From NCBI RefSeq assembly GCF_030268685.1, contig NZ_BSRQ01000023.1, forward strand, positions 1 through 64,000: a stretch of 64,000 nucleotides of DNA. Direction: 5' to 3'. Below, one piece after another: positions 1-6,822 of the stretch. Every line of letters starts with the position of its first letter. The stretch's first letter is position 1. The DNA is from Microtetraspora sp. NBRC 13810. Lineage in GTDB: Bacteria; Actinomycetota; Actinomycetes; Streptosporangiales; Streptosporangiaceae. The notes under the pieces were generated by a model, which saw nothing but the letters and a program-made list of their open reading frames with translations, made no database searches and was not told the DNA's origin. A program made the translations under genes and the position numbers.

Positions 1-1
1 C

Positions 2-100
2 AACCGCCTGGTCGGCATCCTCCACGGCTGCCTCAAAACACATACCCCCTACGACCAGGCAACCGCCTGGTCACACCGGCAACACGACCTCGCCGCTTGA
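2..100 (+). CDS. Transposase C-terminal fragment, probably IS110 family
   Basis: This is the last 32 codons of a reading frame that enters from the left edge and stops at 98-100. The peptide runs NRLVGILHGCLKTH followed by YDQATAWSHRQ, which resembles the C-terminal tail of actinobacterial IS110/IS116-type transposases. Those enzymes use a DEDD nuclease domain plus a C-terminal Tnp_20 domain and usually lack terminal inverted repeats, which fits the absence of any inverted repeat here. Family assignment rests on recall of the tail motif only. Homology to a nuclease gene begins right after the stop codon, so the element probably ends close to position 100-120 and has inserted into that gene. 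Confidence 0.55.
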   Translation, partial: NRLVGILHGCLKTHTPYDQATAWSHRQHDLAA

Positions 101-447
101 CATTCCGGCTCCAGGGATGTCTGACCCGGCTGTACAGCGGCGACGACTCCAAGGACAATCGGACCACAGCCTGCCCGCAGAGCCTGCCCCGGCCGACCGG
201 CAAGTCATGCGACGAGTACCCCTTCGCTTCCAGCAACCAGGGGGCGAGCCTGAGCGGCGGACCCGGCCGTACCTTCGGCTACTGCGAGGTGGCGCCACTA
301 CCGCAGGGGGTCACCGGCCCCACGGGATACAGCTCATGCATGATCAACGCTTCCCAGAACAGCGGCGGCGGGACTTGGCTTGGGACGGTGTACCGGCAGA
401 ACCGCATCCTCCAGAATGATCCGTTCTACGTCTGGATCAAGCCCTGA
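97..447 (+). pseudogene. NucA/NucB-type deoxyribonuclease domain, 5'-truncated
   Basis: The frame encodes about 110 residues containing SCDEYPFASSNQGA near residue 37, then CMINASQN and a terminal YRQNRILQNDPFYVWI. These are the conserved blocks of the NucA/NucB deoxyribonuclease domain (PF14040), an exported DNase fold also found at the C-terminus of large secreted and RHS-type proteins. The apparent ATG at 97 overlaps the transposase stop codon, has no ribosome binding site and gives no signal peptide. The real N-terminus was most likely removed by the upstream element, leaving a decapitated domain. The catalytic-region motif is intact, so the parent gene could have been active. The remnant is not expected to be exported. 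Confidence 0.7.
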
Positions 448-516
448 CCGTCCGATCTGACGGCGTTCCAGGCCGACGGCCGGGGACGCCGTCCTCCATG
501 ACAGGCCGGGACCGGG

Positions 517-1164
517 CTACCGGCGCCATACGAGACTCCCCACGCTGACCGCGGCTCTGAGACCGGTACGCGTTTCGGGAGCGCCTGTGCCGAGAGCGGT
601 TTCGACCGAGGAGAGGAGCGACGACAGGTCCGGCCAGCGCACGCCGGTGGCATCGGCGTCCACGTCGTCGATCTCAGTCACGCAACCGTACTGTCCGCCC
701 TTGCGTGTCCTGCGGTCCACCACCAGGAAGGTTTCGCTCTGGTCCTCCGCGATCGGGAGCCATGGCGAGATGAACCGGCCGGCTGGGGTCCCCGCAGGTT
801 CGGCGTTCAGATTCCGATCCTTTGATGTCGGATCGGCTGCAAGCTGCGCCAGACGGACCGCCCTGTCGGCGTCAACGGCGAATGCGGCACCGGAATCCGA
901 CACGCCGATAAGAAACGTCTCCCACCAGGCCACCACTTCTTCAAGAGCCAGCGGGCGAAATCCTGGAAACACGTATCCGGAGGGGGTCCGCTCGAGACCG
1001 TCGCATCGGCTGAAGAAATCAAGCACATCAGCCGGCCAGTTCCAGCCACCGGTCCGGCGCTGCGCCGAAGCCAGCGCGTCCGGCGTCTTGGCGGCTCGTA
1101 TCGCCGAGAACGTGTTCGGGGCGTTGTCCCTGCACCACTCCACAATGCTGTCCCATGAGTCCAC
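517..1164 (-). CDS. SMI1/KNR4 (SUKH) family protein
   Basis: This 215-residue protein has the SUKH superfamily pattern: a WPADVLDFFSRCDGLE segment (about 43-58) after a helical N-terminus, then a mixed alpha/beta core with FLVVDRRTRKGGQYGCV near 145-161 and a final helix WPDLSSLLSSVETAL. In bacteria, SUKH proteins are mostly immunity proteins that neutralise nuclease or deaminase effectors of polymorphic toxin systems. Others are housekeeping proteins of unknown role. It is convergent with the truncated NucA/NucB-type nuclease at 97-447, so the two may be the remains of a toxin-immunity pair (inference). No signal peptide or membrane segment is visible. The minus-strand start at 1164 is the first ATG in frame. 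Confidence 0.75.
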   Translation of the reverse strand: MDSWDSIVEWCRDNAPNTFSAIRAAKTPDALASAQRRTGGWNWPADVLDFFSRCDGLERTPSGYVFPGFRPLALEEVVAWWETFLIGVSDSGAAFAVDADRAVRLAQLAADPTSKDRNLNAEPAGTPAGRFISPWLPIAEDQSETFLVVDRRTRKGGQYGCVTEIDDVDADATGVRWPDLSSLLSSVETALGTGAPETRTGLRAAVSVGSLVWRR

Positions 1165-1180
1165 GACTCATTATGTCATG

Positions 1181-1362
1181 CCCGGACGAACGGAGCTTGG
1201 CATGGGCGGAGTCGGCCGCCTTCTGCGAGGCGTGCTTGTTCCTTCCCTTATCGGCACTGATCCCGAGGTCCATAACGGCGTTCCGTCCGGAGCGGCGAGA
1301 ACCTGAACGTTCATGCCATGGTGCCGGTGCTTGCCGGGGAGAAGCTACGATTGGGACATGTA
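1181..1362 (-). pseudogene. IS5-type DDE transposase relic with internal deletion
   Basis: Two pieces of one transposase lie head to tail on the minus strand in different frames. The upstream piece (about 1276-1362) reads LPGKHRHHGMNVQVLAAPDG and ends TPLWTS, the block around the first catalytic Asp region of actinobacterial IS5-type transposases. The downstream piece (1181-1261) reads ADKGRNKHASQKAADSAHAKL, which belongs well over 60 residues later in such proteins. The middle of the gene and a reading frame have been lost between them. No terminal inverted repeats are recognisable. This is a dead remnant. Confidence 0.6.
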
Positions 1363-1614
1363 AGCCATCAACTTTCTTCTCGGGAAGGTGGAGTGAGTGA
1401 AGAACGACAAAGGCTGGACGTTCAGTCTCGATGCAGACGAAATGGTTGTGCCGATCGCCCCCGCGGGGTGCCGGAAAATCTGAGGCCGGCTGTCGAGACG
1501 CTGATAATTCCCTTCGGTCTCACGGCCTATGCTGTAACGTAACTATCTCGAGCAATGGGAGCGGATGCGACAGGAGTTCGAGACCGGGTACATCGTGCAA
1601 ACGCTTAGCGCAAC
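1363..1614. other. Gene-poor debris between relics
   Basis: No supported gene lies here. A 28-codon frame at 1397-1483 (+, GTG start) encodes a peptide beginning VKNDKGWTFSLDADEM, but it has only the weak purine run GGAAGG ahead of it and no recognisable family. The base composition is lower in GC than that of the flanking genes, as expected for decaying or recently acquired sequence. Other frames crossing the segment are short and show no codon bias. Confidence 0.3.
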
Positions 1615-1872
1615 CGTGAAAGGCACCTCCCGGTATCCGGGGCTGAACCGGCGGGAAGCCGGGTCCGCGTCCACATTTGCGTCGATGTCGTGGCACGCCA
1701 GATGCAGTGCGGCGAACGCATGGCGGTCCTGGCCGGCCCGAGCGGCCATCTCCGCTTGGAGGGCGTGGGCGCGCAAGATCCGGCTGTCGCTGCGTCTGGC
1801 GAGCCGTACCGTCTCGTCGGCCACCATGCGGGCTGCGGTGACATCGCGACTGGAGAAGCAGGCCACCAGGGC
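1615..1872 (-). pseudogene. Helical (TPR-like) C-terminal fragment, possibly of an XRE-type regulator
   Basis: About 85 residues in one frame form Ala/Arg-rich paired helices (VADETVRLARRSDSRILRAH, then ALQAEMAARAGQDRHAFAAL, then a DADPASRRF turn). This resembles the TPR-like tail of large actinobacterial XRE regulators, but no DNA-binding domain precedes it. Instead the frame runs back without interruption into the SDR-like remnant at 1879-2233, so the two are a junction product rather than one natural protein. The assignment is tentative; other TPR proteins would look the same at this length. Confidence 0.3.
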
Positions 1873-1878
1873 CCGACT

Positions 1879-2233
1879 GGTGCCTATCACGGCCTGTTCC
1901 CAGGCCGTGATACCGGCCGCGGCGTGGGCGGCTTCCTCGCGCATATCGTTGGCGCCGGCGGCGCCGGCGGCCAGGCGCAGCGGAGGCTGGTCGCTGCCGA
2001 CGACTTCCGGAATGGCGGCGGCGACGTGCCCGGCGGAGTTGAACGCGCTGGGCGGTGGTTCGCCGAGTTGCCGCTGTACAGCCCGGACTGTCTGGTCGTA
2101 GCCGCTGACGGCGTCAGAGGTGTTGAGGTTCGGCCAAGAAGGCGGTGGCAGTCGGGGCGGGCTCGGTCAGGGTGACCTTGATGCCCGGCGGCTTCACCTC
2201 GCCGGTGAGAGCGTCGGTGAGTCCTTCGGCGTT
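1879..2233 (-). pseudogene. Short-chain dehydrogenase/reductase C-terminal remnant, frameshifted
   Basis: The first part (2114-2233) reads AEGLTDALTGEVKPPGIKVT followed by LTEPAP and TATAFLAEP. This is the helix and strand after the YxxxK region of classical SDR enzymes, where EPGP is the usual loop. That frame hits a stop at 2114. The following residues continue in another frame (DAVSGYDQTVRAVQRQLGEP, then HVAAAIPEVVGSDQPPLRLA), the typical SDR tail covering the substrate lid and final strand. The Rossmann glycine motif and catalytic Tyr-Lys are missing, so the protein is non-functional. The remnant begins 3 bp after the stop codon of the intact MDR gene at 2236-3216. Confidence 0.65.
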
Positions 2234-2235
2234 TC

Positions 2236-3216
2236 TCACGGGGTGAGGACGATGCGGCCGTTGGCCGTGTGGTTCTCCAGCCGCTCGTGGGCGGTCGAGG
2301 CGTCCGTCAGGGGAAGGACCTCGATCTCGGTGTCGGCCAGGCCGGCGGCGACCGCGGTCAGCGCGGCCTCGGCCGCGGGGCCGATGGCGTCGGGGTGGGC
2401 CGGCAGGTAGACGCCGGCGTTGAACCCGGCGACGACGACGTTGCTGTACCAGATCTGGTTGCCGTCGATGCGGTGGGTCCAGTCGCCGCTGGCATTGCCG
2501 ACCAGCAGGAGACGGCCGGACGGCGCGAGCAGGTCCAGGCTCTGTGTGCGGACCGCGCCGCCGACGGGGTCGATGATGACGTCGAACTTCTCGCCGCCCA
2601 GGGCGTCGGACAGCTCGGCGGAGTCGACGATGGCGTCGTAGGGCAGCTTGGTGGCGGCCGCCGCGCCCATCCTCTCGGTGCGGACCGTGCCGACCACACG
2701 TGAGGCGCCCAGCTGTCGGGCGATGCCGGGGAAGGCGGCGGCGAGCGCGCCCAGTGCGCCGTGGATGAGGATGCTCTCGCCCGCGGACATGGTGATGGCG
2801 CGGGTGAGGGCGACGTGGGCCATGATCGCGTTGGGCACGACGGCGACCGCGAGGGCGGGATCGATGTCGTAACCCTGGGTCGACACGACCCGCGTCTGGT
2901 CGCTGAGGTGCACCGACGCGTATCCACCCGTCGCGTCGGCGGAGAGCGCCACCACCTTCTCGCCGACGGCGAAGCCGGTGACCCCGTCGCCGAGCGCTCG
3001 CACGGTGCCGGCGACCTCCAGACCGGGAACGTACGGCGGTTGCGGCAGTCCTTCGCGGTCTTTGTACAGCCCCTGCCGGATGTAGACGTCGATGAGTCCG
3101 ACGGCGGCGTGAGTGACGTCGATCGCGACCTGACCCGGCCCGGGCGTCGGATCCGGCAGGTCGGTGACGGCGAGCACATCCGGTGCGCCGAACCGGGTGA
3201 CCTGGACAGCCTTCAT
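2236..3216 (-). CDS. NADPH:quinone reductase-like zinc-free MDR oxidoreductase
   Basis: This 326-residue protein belongs to the medium-chain dehydrogenase/reductase superfamily. It has a GroES-like N-terminal domain (about 1-115, including VPGLEVAGTVRALGDGV) and a Rossmann domain with the nucleotide-binding turn IHGALGALAAA at 151-161. The cysteine cluster of zinc alcohol dehydrogenases is absent, which points to the quinone oxidoreductase/enone reductase branch that uses NADPH. The usual AxxGxxG turn is slightly altered (GALGALAAA). The ATG start is preceded by GGAGGGG on the minus strand. Upstream lie inverted repeats that could bind a stress-responsive TetR/HxlR-type repressor, as is common for such enzymes. 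The physiological substrate cannot be read from the sequence. Confidence 0.88.
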   Translation of the reverse strand: MKAVQVTRFGAPDVLAVTDLPDPTPGPGQVAIDVTHAAVGLIDVYIRQGLYKDREGLPQPPYVPGLEVAGTVRALGDGVTGFAVGEKVVALSADATGGYASVHLSDQTRVVSTQGYDIDPALAVAVVPNAIMAHVALTRAITMSAGESILIHGALGALAAAFPGIARQLGASRVVGTVRTERMGAAAATKLPYDAIVDSAELSDALGGEKFDVIIDPVGGAVRTQSLDLLAPSGRLLLVGNASGDWTHRIDGNQIWYSNVVVAGFNAGVYLPAHPDAIGPAAEAALTAVAAGLADTEIEVLPLTDASTAHERLENHTANGRIVLTP

Positions 3217-3231
3217 GGCGATCCCCTCCCA

Positions 3232-3303
3232 TTACGCACCCAATGATGCGTTAAATGGACCATATCGCAATGCGCGAGATAGCGCATCTTGGGGTGCGTT
3301 AAT
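3232..3303. promoter_or_regulatory. Operator cluster upstream of the MDR oxidoreductase
   Basis: Three repeats sit in the 90 bp before the start at 3216. A perfect inverted repeat ATGCGC-N6-GCGCAT spans 3270-3287. A wider dyad is formed by ATTACGCACC (3231-3240) and GGTGCGTTAAT (3293-3303). TGCGTTAA occurs directly at 3247-3254 and 3295-3302. Such nested dyads usually mark a dimeric repressor site over the promoter. No cognate regulator gene lies next to it. Confidence 0.45.
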
Positions 3304-3420
3304 CGAGACGATCATCCCTGCCGACGCGAGCTGGGTGATGTCCGGCAAATGATCACGGTCAGCTGATCGTTTGTGGCGTGACGAGGTGAGCTGACCGACA
3401 AGGCCCGACATCGGATCGGA

Positions 3421-3449
3421 CCCCTGCCGCCCGGGACGGATGGCAGGGG
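3421..3449. terminator. Hairpin in the 3217-3646 intergenic region
   Basis: CCCCTGCC (3421-3428) pairs perfectly with GGCAGGGG (3442-3449) across a 13-nt loop. It lies about 200 nt downstream of the zinc-finger/HTH gene, which is transcribed leftward, so it could end that transcript. No T-run follows. The rest of the 430-bp gap shows no supported gene; an open frame across 3463-3690 has no homology I recognise. Confidence 0.3.
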
Positions 3450-3646
3450 ACGGCCCTGGCGCGTGATCACCGCGAGGTCATCTTGGGAGCATGTCTCTAT
3501 AACGGGTGAGCGATGGACGGTGTGCTCGGGCGCGGGTGTCGCCGGTGGTGGCGTTGAGGTGATGGTCGGGCTCGCCGGTCTGGTGTCGGCGGCGGTGATG
3601 GCCCGGTGGGCCTGGTCCGTGATGCGGCGGGTGGGCCCGGGCCGTG

Positions 3647-4018
3647 TCACTCCTCGCCGGAGAAGCGCTCCCAGGCGGACTGGCGGGTGACCCCGAGAGC
3701 TTCGCCGATCCTCGTCCAGGTGACGCCGCGCCGGCGCAGCTCCTGCACCCACGCGCGCAGGTCCGCCTCGGCCTGGTCGATGTGCGCGGCTACGCGCGGA
3801 ATGTGGCTCAGCATCTCCACGTCCGTCAACGACTCCCACACCGGCACCCGCGGACGCGTGGGGCCGCCGAAGCTCTCATCGATGATCGAGGCGGCCAGAG
3901 CCACGCACTCGTTGCAGATCTGCACTCCAGCGCCGGCGACCAGCTTGTCGACCTCGGTGTCCGGCTTGCCACAGAAGGAGCACCGGACGAGTTCGGTCAG
4001 CGTCTCAGGGGATGTCAC
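3647..4018 (-). CDS. ClpX-type C4 zinc finger protein with helix-turn-helix
   Basis: This 123-residue protein starts with the zinc-binding module of ClpX ([19 protein letters not shown], then ICNECV; Cys-X2-Cys and Cys-X2-Cys at about 13-38). It lacks the AAA+ domain. The C-terminal half contains an amphipathic helix ([19 protein letters not shown]) and a helix-turn-helix [20 protein letters not shown] at about 98-117. This combination recurs as small stand-alone proteins in actinomycetes; their function is not established. DNA binding is likely from the HTH, and the zinc finger may mediate dimerisation or a protein contact. The GTG start at 4018 follows AGGAG at 7-nt spacing. Two palindromes occupy the promoter, so autoregulation is likely (inference). 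Confidence 0.85.
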   Translation of the reverse strand: MTSPETLTELVRCSFCGKPDTEVDKLVAGAGVQICNECVALAASIIDESFGGPTRPRVPVWESLTDVEMLSHIPRVAAHIDQAEADLRAWVQELRRRGVTWTRIGEALGVTRQSAWERFSGEE

Positions 4019-4028
4019 GGCACACTCC

Positions 4029-4078
4029 TATGGCGTCAGGGACTGCCTGACACCATAGCTCGTCAGGGAATCCCTGAC
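4029..4078. promoter_or_regulatory. Tandem palindromic operators upstream of the zinc-finger/HTH gene
   Basis: Two dyads lie 11-60 bp before the GTG at 4018. The first pairs TATGGCGTCAGG (4029-4040) with CCTGACACCATA (4046-4057), with one mismatch and a 5-nt spacer. The second is a perfect odd palindrome, GTCAGGGA-A-TCCCTGAC (4062-4078). Both share the half-site GTCAGG. Their position over the expected promoter and ribosome binding site suggests binding by the HTH protein encoded next to them. Confidence 0.55.
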
Positions 4079-4155
4079 AACTGTCGTGCGTGCAGCTCCC
4101 TTCGGAAGCGCACTCGCTCACTACACCCGGGAGCAGGCGATCATCGTCACCCCTC

Positions 4156-4527
4156 TCAGCCCACCACCGCCTTCATCGGCTGCCAGGGCGCCGCGTCGAA
4201 GATCAGCATGATCGAGGTGATCCTGCCGTCGTCGAGGCGGAAGTGCTCGGCGGTGCGCTGGGTGCCGGCGGGGGTGGCCGTGTGCACGTCGTAGACGAGG
4301 GTGGCCTCGGCCTCGCCGTACAGCTCGCTGATCAGGTCGACGCCGGTGACGACCTGAAGGAACCCGCCGATCCCGGCCAGATGTCCCGCGGGGTCGGCCG
4401 AGCTCATCATCGGGCTGCGGAAGGCGAACGGCTCGCCGATCTGGGCGGTCGCCGCGGGCACGTCCCCGCGAAACCTCGCCTCGTGGTAGGCGCGGACGGT
4501 CCGCCGGGTGTCATCGGCAACGCTCAC
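4156..4527 (-). CDS. SnoaL/NTF2-like protein
   Basis: The 123-residue product has the cone-shaped NTF2-like layout: helices at the start (DDTRRTVRAYHEARFRGD), a central segment with a hydrophobic pocket, and a curved sheet ending TAEHFRLDDGRITSIMLIFD. The FRLDDGRI turn is characteristic of SnoaL-like polyketide cyclase/isomerase relatives and of uncharacterised stress proteins. The GTG at 4527 is preferred over the TTG at 4539 because it has GGGAG about 6 nt upstream. No polyketide genes are nearby, so a role in secondary metabolism is not supported. Substrate unknown. Confidence 0.75.
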   Translation of the reverse strand: MSVADDTRRTVRAYHEARFRGDVPAATAQIGEPFAFRSPMMSSADPAGHLAGIGGFLQVVTGVDLISELYGEAEATLVYDVHTATPAGTQRTAEHFRLDDGRITSIMLIFDAAPWQPMKAVVG

Positions 4528-4575
4528 GGGGGCTCCCAAAGGGTTCGGTCCGCAAGGGACAGCAATAAGGGGTCA

Positions 4576-4617
4576 GGGGTGGAGGCGCAGGGGTGGAGGC
4601 GCAGGGGTGGAGGCGCA
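4576..4617. repeat. 14-bp minisatellite, three copies
   Basis: The unit GGGGTGGAGGCGCA is repeated three times without change, followed by a degenerate fourth copy GGGGTGGGGGCAGC. It lies in the spacer between the start of the NTF2-like gene and the end of the MarR gene and is not coding. The strand bias (G-rich top strand) continues to about 4735. Confidence 0.8.
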
Positions 4618-4717
4618 GGGGTGGGGGCAGCGGCGAGGCGGTAGGGGGCCAGCGCTGGGGCCGTGGGGGGCCAGCGGTAAAGGGGCGAAAGCGAAGGGAT
4701 CGGGCGCGGAGGTGGGG

Positions 4718-5302
4718 TCAGGGGCTGGGAGAAGGGGTGGGGGGTGGGTTCTGGGTCAGGTAGCGGGTGAGTCTCTGTTGGTTGGCGGCCAGGTGGAGGC
4801 AGAGGTGGCGTAGGCGGGTGAGGTCGTCGGGGGTGAAGCCGCGGAAGACGGCGGCCATGGCGGCCTGGGTGGGGCGGCGGAAGGCGTCGAGCCACTCCTG
4901 ACCGGCGGGCGTGATCCGGGCGAGCACGGAGCGCCGGTCCCTGCTGTCCGGCACCCGCCGCGCCAGGCCCTCCCGCTCCAGGGTGTCGACCAGGCCGGTG
5001 ACGTTGCGGGAGCTCACCCCGGCCGCCTGGGCCAGGTCGCCGATGCTGACGCCGTCGCCGGGCGAGGCGCTCAGCCGGATCAGCAGGTCGAGCGCCCCTG
5101 AGCTCAGCCCGCGCCCTTCGGATCCGTGTGAACGCATGCGCTCGACGGCGTGGAAGGCGGTGCGGACGGCCGCCGCGGTCTCCAGGGCGAGGATGTCCTC
5201 CCCGCCGGTGAACCGGGTCATCGCCTCCCTGACCGCGGGGTCGAAGAGCCTGCCGTCCGGATCGTGACCGAAGCCCTCTGATGAGTTATGTACGTCCTTC
5301 AT
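4718..5302 (-). CDS. MarR family transcriptional regulator
   Basis: This 194-residue protein has a winged-helix domain in which GVSIGDLAQAAGVSSRNVTG is the recognition helix-turn-helix (about 100-119). It is followed by the family signature DTLEREGLARRVPDSRDRRS with the DxRDRR wing. Flanking helices form the dimer interface. The ATG at 5302 was chosen over the longer frame because it gives the normal length. It is divergent from the sulfite-oxidase-like gene at 5428 across 125 bp that contains a perfect palindrome, so it probably controls that gene, itself, or both. The C-terminus is Pro-rich (NPPPTPSPSP). Confidence 0.88.
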   Translation of the reverse strand: MKDVHNSSEGFGHDPDGRLFDPAVREAMTRFTGGEDILALETAAAVRTAFHAVERMRSHGSEGRGLSSGALDLLIRLSASPGDGVSIGDLAQAAGVSSRNVTGLVDTLEREGLARRVPDSRDRRSVLARITPAGQEWLDAFRRPTQAAMAAVFRGFTPDDLTRLRHLCLHLAANQQRLTRYLTQNPPPTPSPSP

Positions 5303-5318
5303 GATGAAGCAACACTTT

Positions 5319-5328
5319 AGTACGTACT
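5319..5328. promoter_or_regulatory. Palindromic MarR-operator candidate
   Basis: AGTACGTACT is a perfect 10-bp palindrome 17 bp upstream of the MarR start. A related GTACGT occurs again at 5290-5295, inside the MarR 5' coding end. MarR dimers bind short palindromes of this kind between divergent genes. Confidence 0.45.
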
Positions 5329-5427
5329 TCCAGATATGGCCAAGCCGTTCCGACGATCTCCCGACACTCCGATCCGGTTCTTTCAAATTCCACTGTTTCT
5401 TGGTAGGAAAAGGGGGAGGAGGTGCCC

Positions 5428-6816
5428 ATGCCGTACGAGAGGCCCGCCGACGAGGACCCGCCGGGGGCGGCACGTCGCGCGCCCGGCAGGCGTGACCTGC
5501 TGCGGATGCTGCCCGCGCTAGGTGGATTCGCCGCGCTCGGCGGCGGCACGCGAGCGTGGGCGGCGCAGGCCGAACACGCGGCGGGCACCGGTGCGGGGCA
5601 CCCCGCCGCGCCGGGCGCCCGGCACCCGGCGGGCGGGATCACCCGTGCGGGCACGAGGACCGACGTGAACGGAAGGGCGGACGGGGACGACGCCGGCAGC
5701 GGCGGGAGCGGAAGGGGCGGGCGGGGGGTGGGGGTGAGTGGCATCGTCAAACCGCTGCCCGAGGACGTCTTCGTCGTGCACGGCACCAACGCGGAGACCC
5801 GCTGGGAGGCGCTCGGCGACGTGGGCCACCTCGTGCCCAACGACCGGTTCTTCGTGCGCAACCACACCTCGACCCCGCTGATCGACGCCGCCACCTGGCG
5901 GCTGCGCGTGCACGGGAGCGGGGTGCGCCGCCCCCACGAGTTCCGCTACGACGACCTGCGCGCCCTGCCCTCGGTCACGCTGGACGCCGCGATCGAGTGC
6001 GCGGGCAACGGCCGTTCGTTCTTCGGCTCGCAGCAGGGCTCGCCGGCGCCCGGCACGCCGTGGCGGCTGGGCGGCATCGGCGTGGCCCGCTGGCGCGGGG
6101 TGCCGCTGGCCACCGTGCTCCGCCTGGCCGGGCTGCTCCCCGGCGCGGTGGACGTGCTCCCGCGCGGCCTGGACGCCCCCTTCGTCAGCGACGGCGTGGA
6201 CCTGGGCCCGGTACGCCGGCCGCTGCCGGTGGCCAAGGCGCTGAAGGACGTGCTGCTGGCCTACGAGATGAACGGCGAGCCGCTGCCGCCCGACCACGGG
6301 TTCCCGGTGCGCCTGGTGGTGCCCTCCTGGATCGGGATCGCCTCCATCAAGTGGGTGGGGGACATCGAGGTGTCGGCCGAGCCGCTGTCCTCGCCGTGGG
6401 ACACGCGGTTCTACCGGATGTTCGGCCCCGGTCACCCGGCCGGGGGCGGCCCCCCGCTGACCACGCAGGTGGTGAAGAGCGCGTTCGAGCTGCCGTGGGA
6501 CGCCTCGCTGCCCGCCGGGCGGTCCCACGTGCTGCGCGGCCGGTCGTGGTCGGGCACGGGGAGGATCGTCCGGGTCGAGGTGAGCACGGACGGCGGCGGC
6601 ACCTGGCGGCCCGCCGACCTGCGCGGACCCCGGCAGCGGGCCGCCTGGTCGTCGTGGCGCCTCACCTGGCGTCCGCCCGGCCCCGGCGTGCACACCCTGC
6701 TCGCCCGCGCCACCGACGAGACCGGCGCCACCCAGCCCGCCGTCACCCCGCACAACACGTTCGGCTACCTGTTCGACGCCGTCGTGGCCCACCCTGTCAC
6801 GGTGTTCACGCCGTGA
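5428..6816 (+). CDS. Tat-exported sulfite oxidase-like molybdopterin oxidoreductase
   Basis: The 462-residue protein begins with a twin-arginine signal (GRRDLLRMLPALGGFAALGG). A low-complexity Gly/Ala stretch follows to about residue 105. The SUOX/YedY-type molybdopterin domain follows; Cys191 in IECAGNGR is the expected molybdenum ligand. The C-terminal Mo-co dimerisation domain (Ig-like, about 340-462) contains VEVSTDGGGTW and ends in FGYLFDAVV. The enzyme should act outside the membrane, probably on sulfite or a related substrate. No haem domain is present, so electrons must go to a separate acceptor. The ATG at 5428 is chosen because GGGAGGAGG lies about 5 nt upstream; the GTG at 5422 overlaps that site. 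It is divergent from a MarR gene. Confidence 0.88.
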   Translation: MPYERPADEDPPGAARRAPGRRDLLRMLPALGGFAALGGGTRAWAAQAEHAAGTGAGHPAAPGARHPAGGITRAGTRTDVNGRADGDDAGSGGSGRGGRGVGVSGIVKPLPEDVFVVHGTNAETRWEALGDVGHLVPNDRFFVRNHTSTPLIDAATWRLRVHGSGVRRPHEFRYDDLRALPSVTLDAAIECAGNGRSFFGSQQGSPAPGTPWRLGGIGVARWRGVPLATVLRLAGLLPGAVDVLPRGLDAPFVSDGVDLGPVRRPLPVAKALKDVLLAYEMNGEPLPPDHGFPVRLVVPSWIGIASIKWVGDIEVSAEPLSSPWDTRFYRMFGPGHPAGGGPPLTTQVVKSAFELPWDASLPAGRSHVLRGRSWSGTGRIVRVEVSTDGGGTWRPADLRGPRQRAAWSSWRLTWRPPGPGVHTLLARATDETGATQPAVTPHNTFGYLFDAVVAHPVTVFTP

Positions 6817-6822
6817 GGCGGA

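Noticed and set aside
1-2235. Prophage or integrative element
   Set aside because: Transposase fragments are present but there is no integrase, phage structural gene or attachment repeat within the visible part.
3312-3839. 175-codon minus-strand frame below the zinc-finger/HTH gene
   Set aside because: Its upstream part overlaps the zinc-finger gene in another frame and the rest has no recognisable family.
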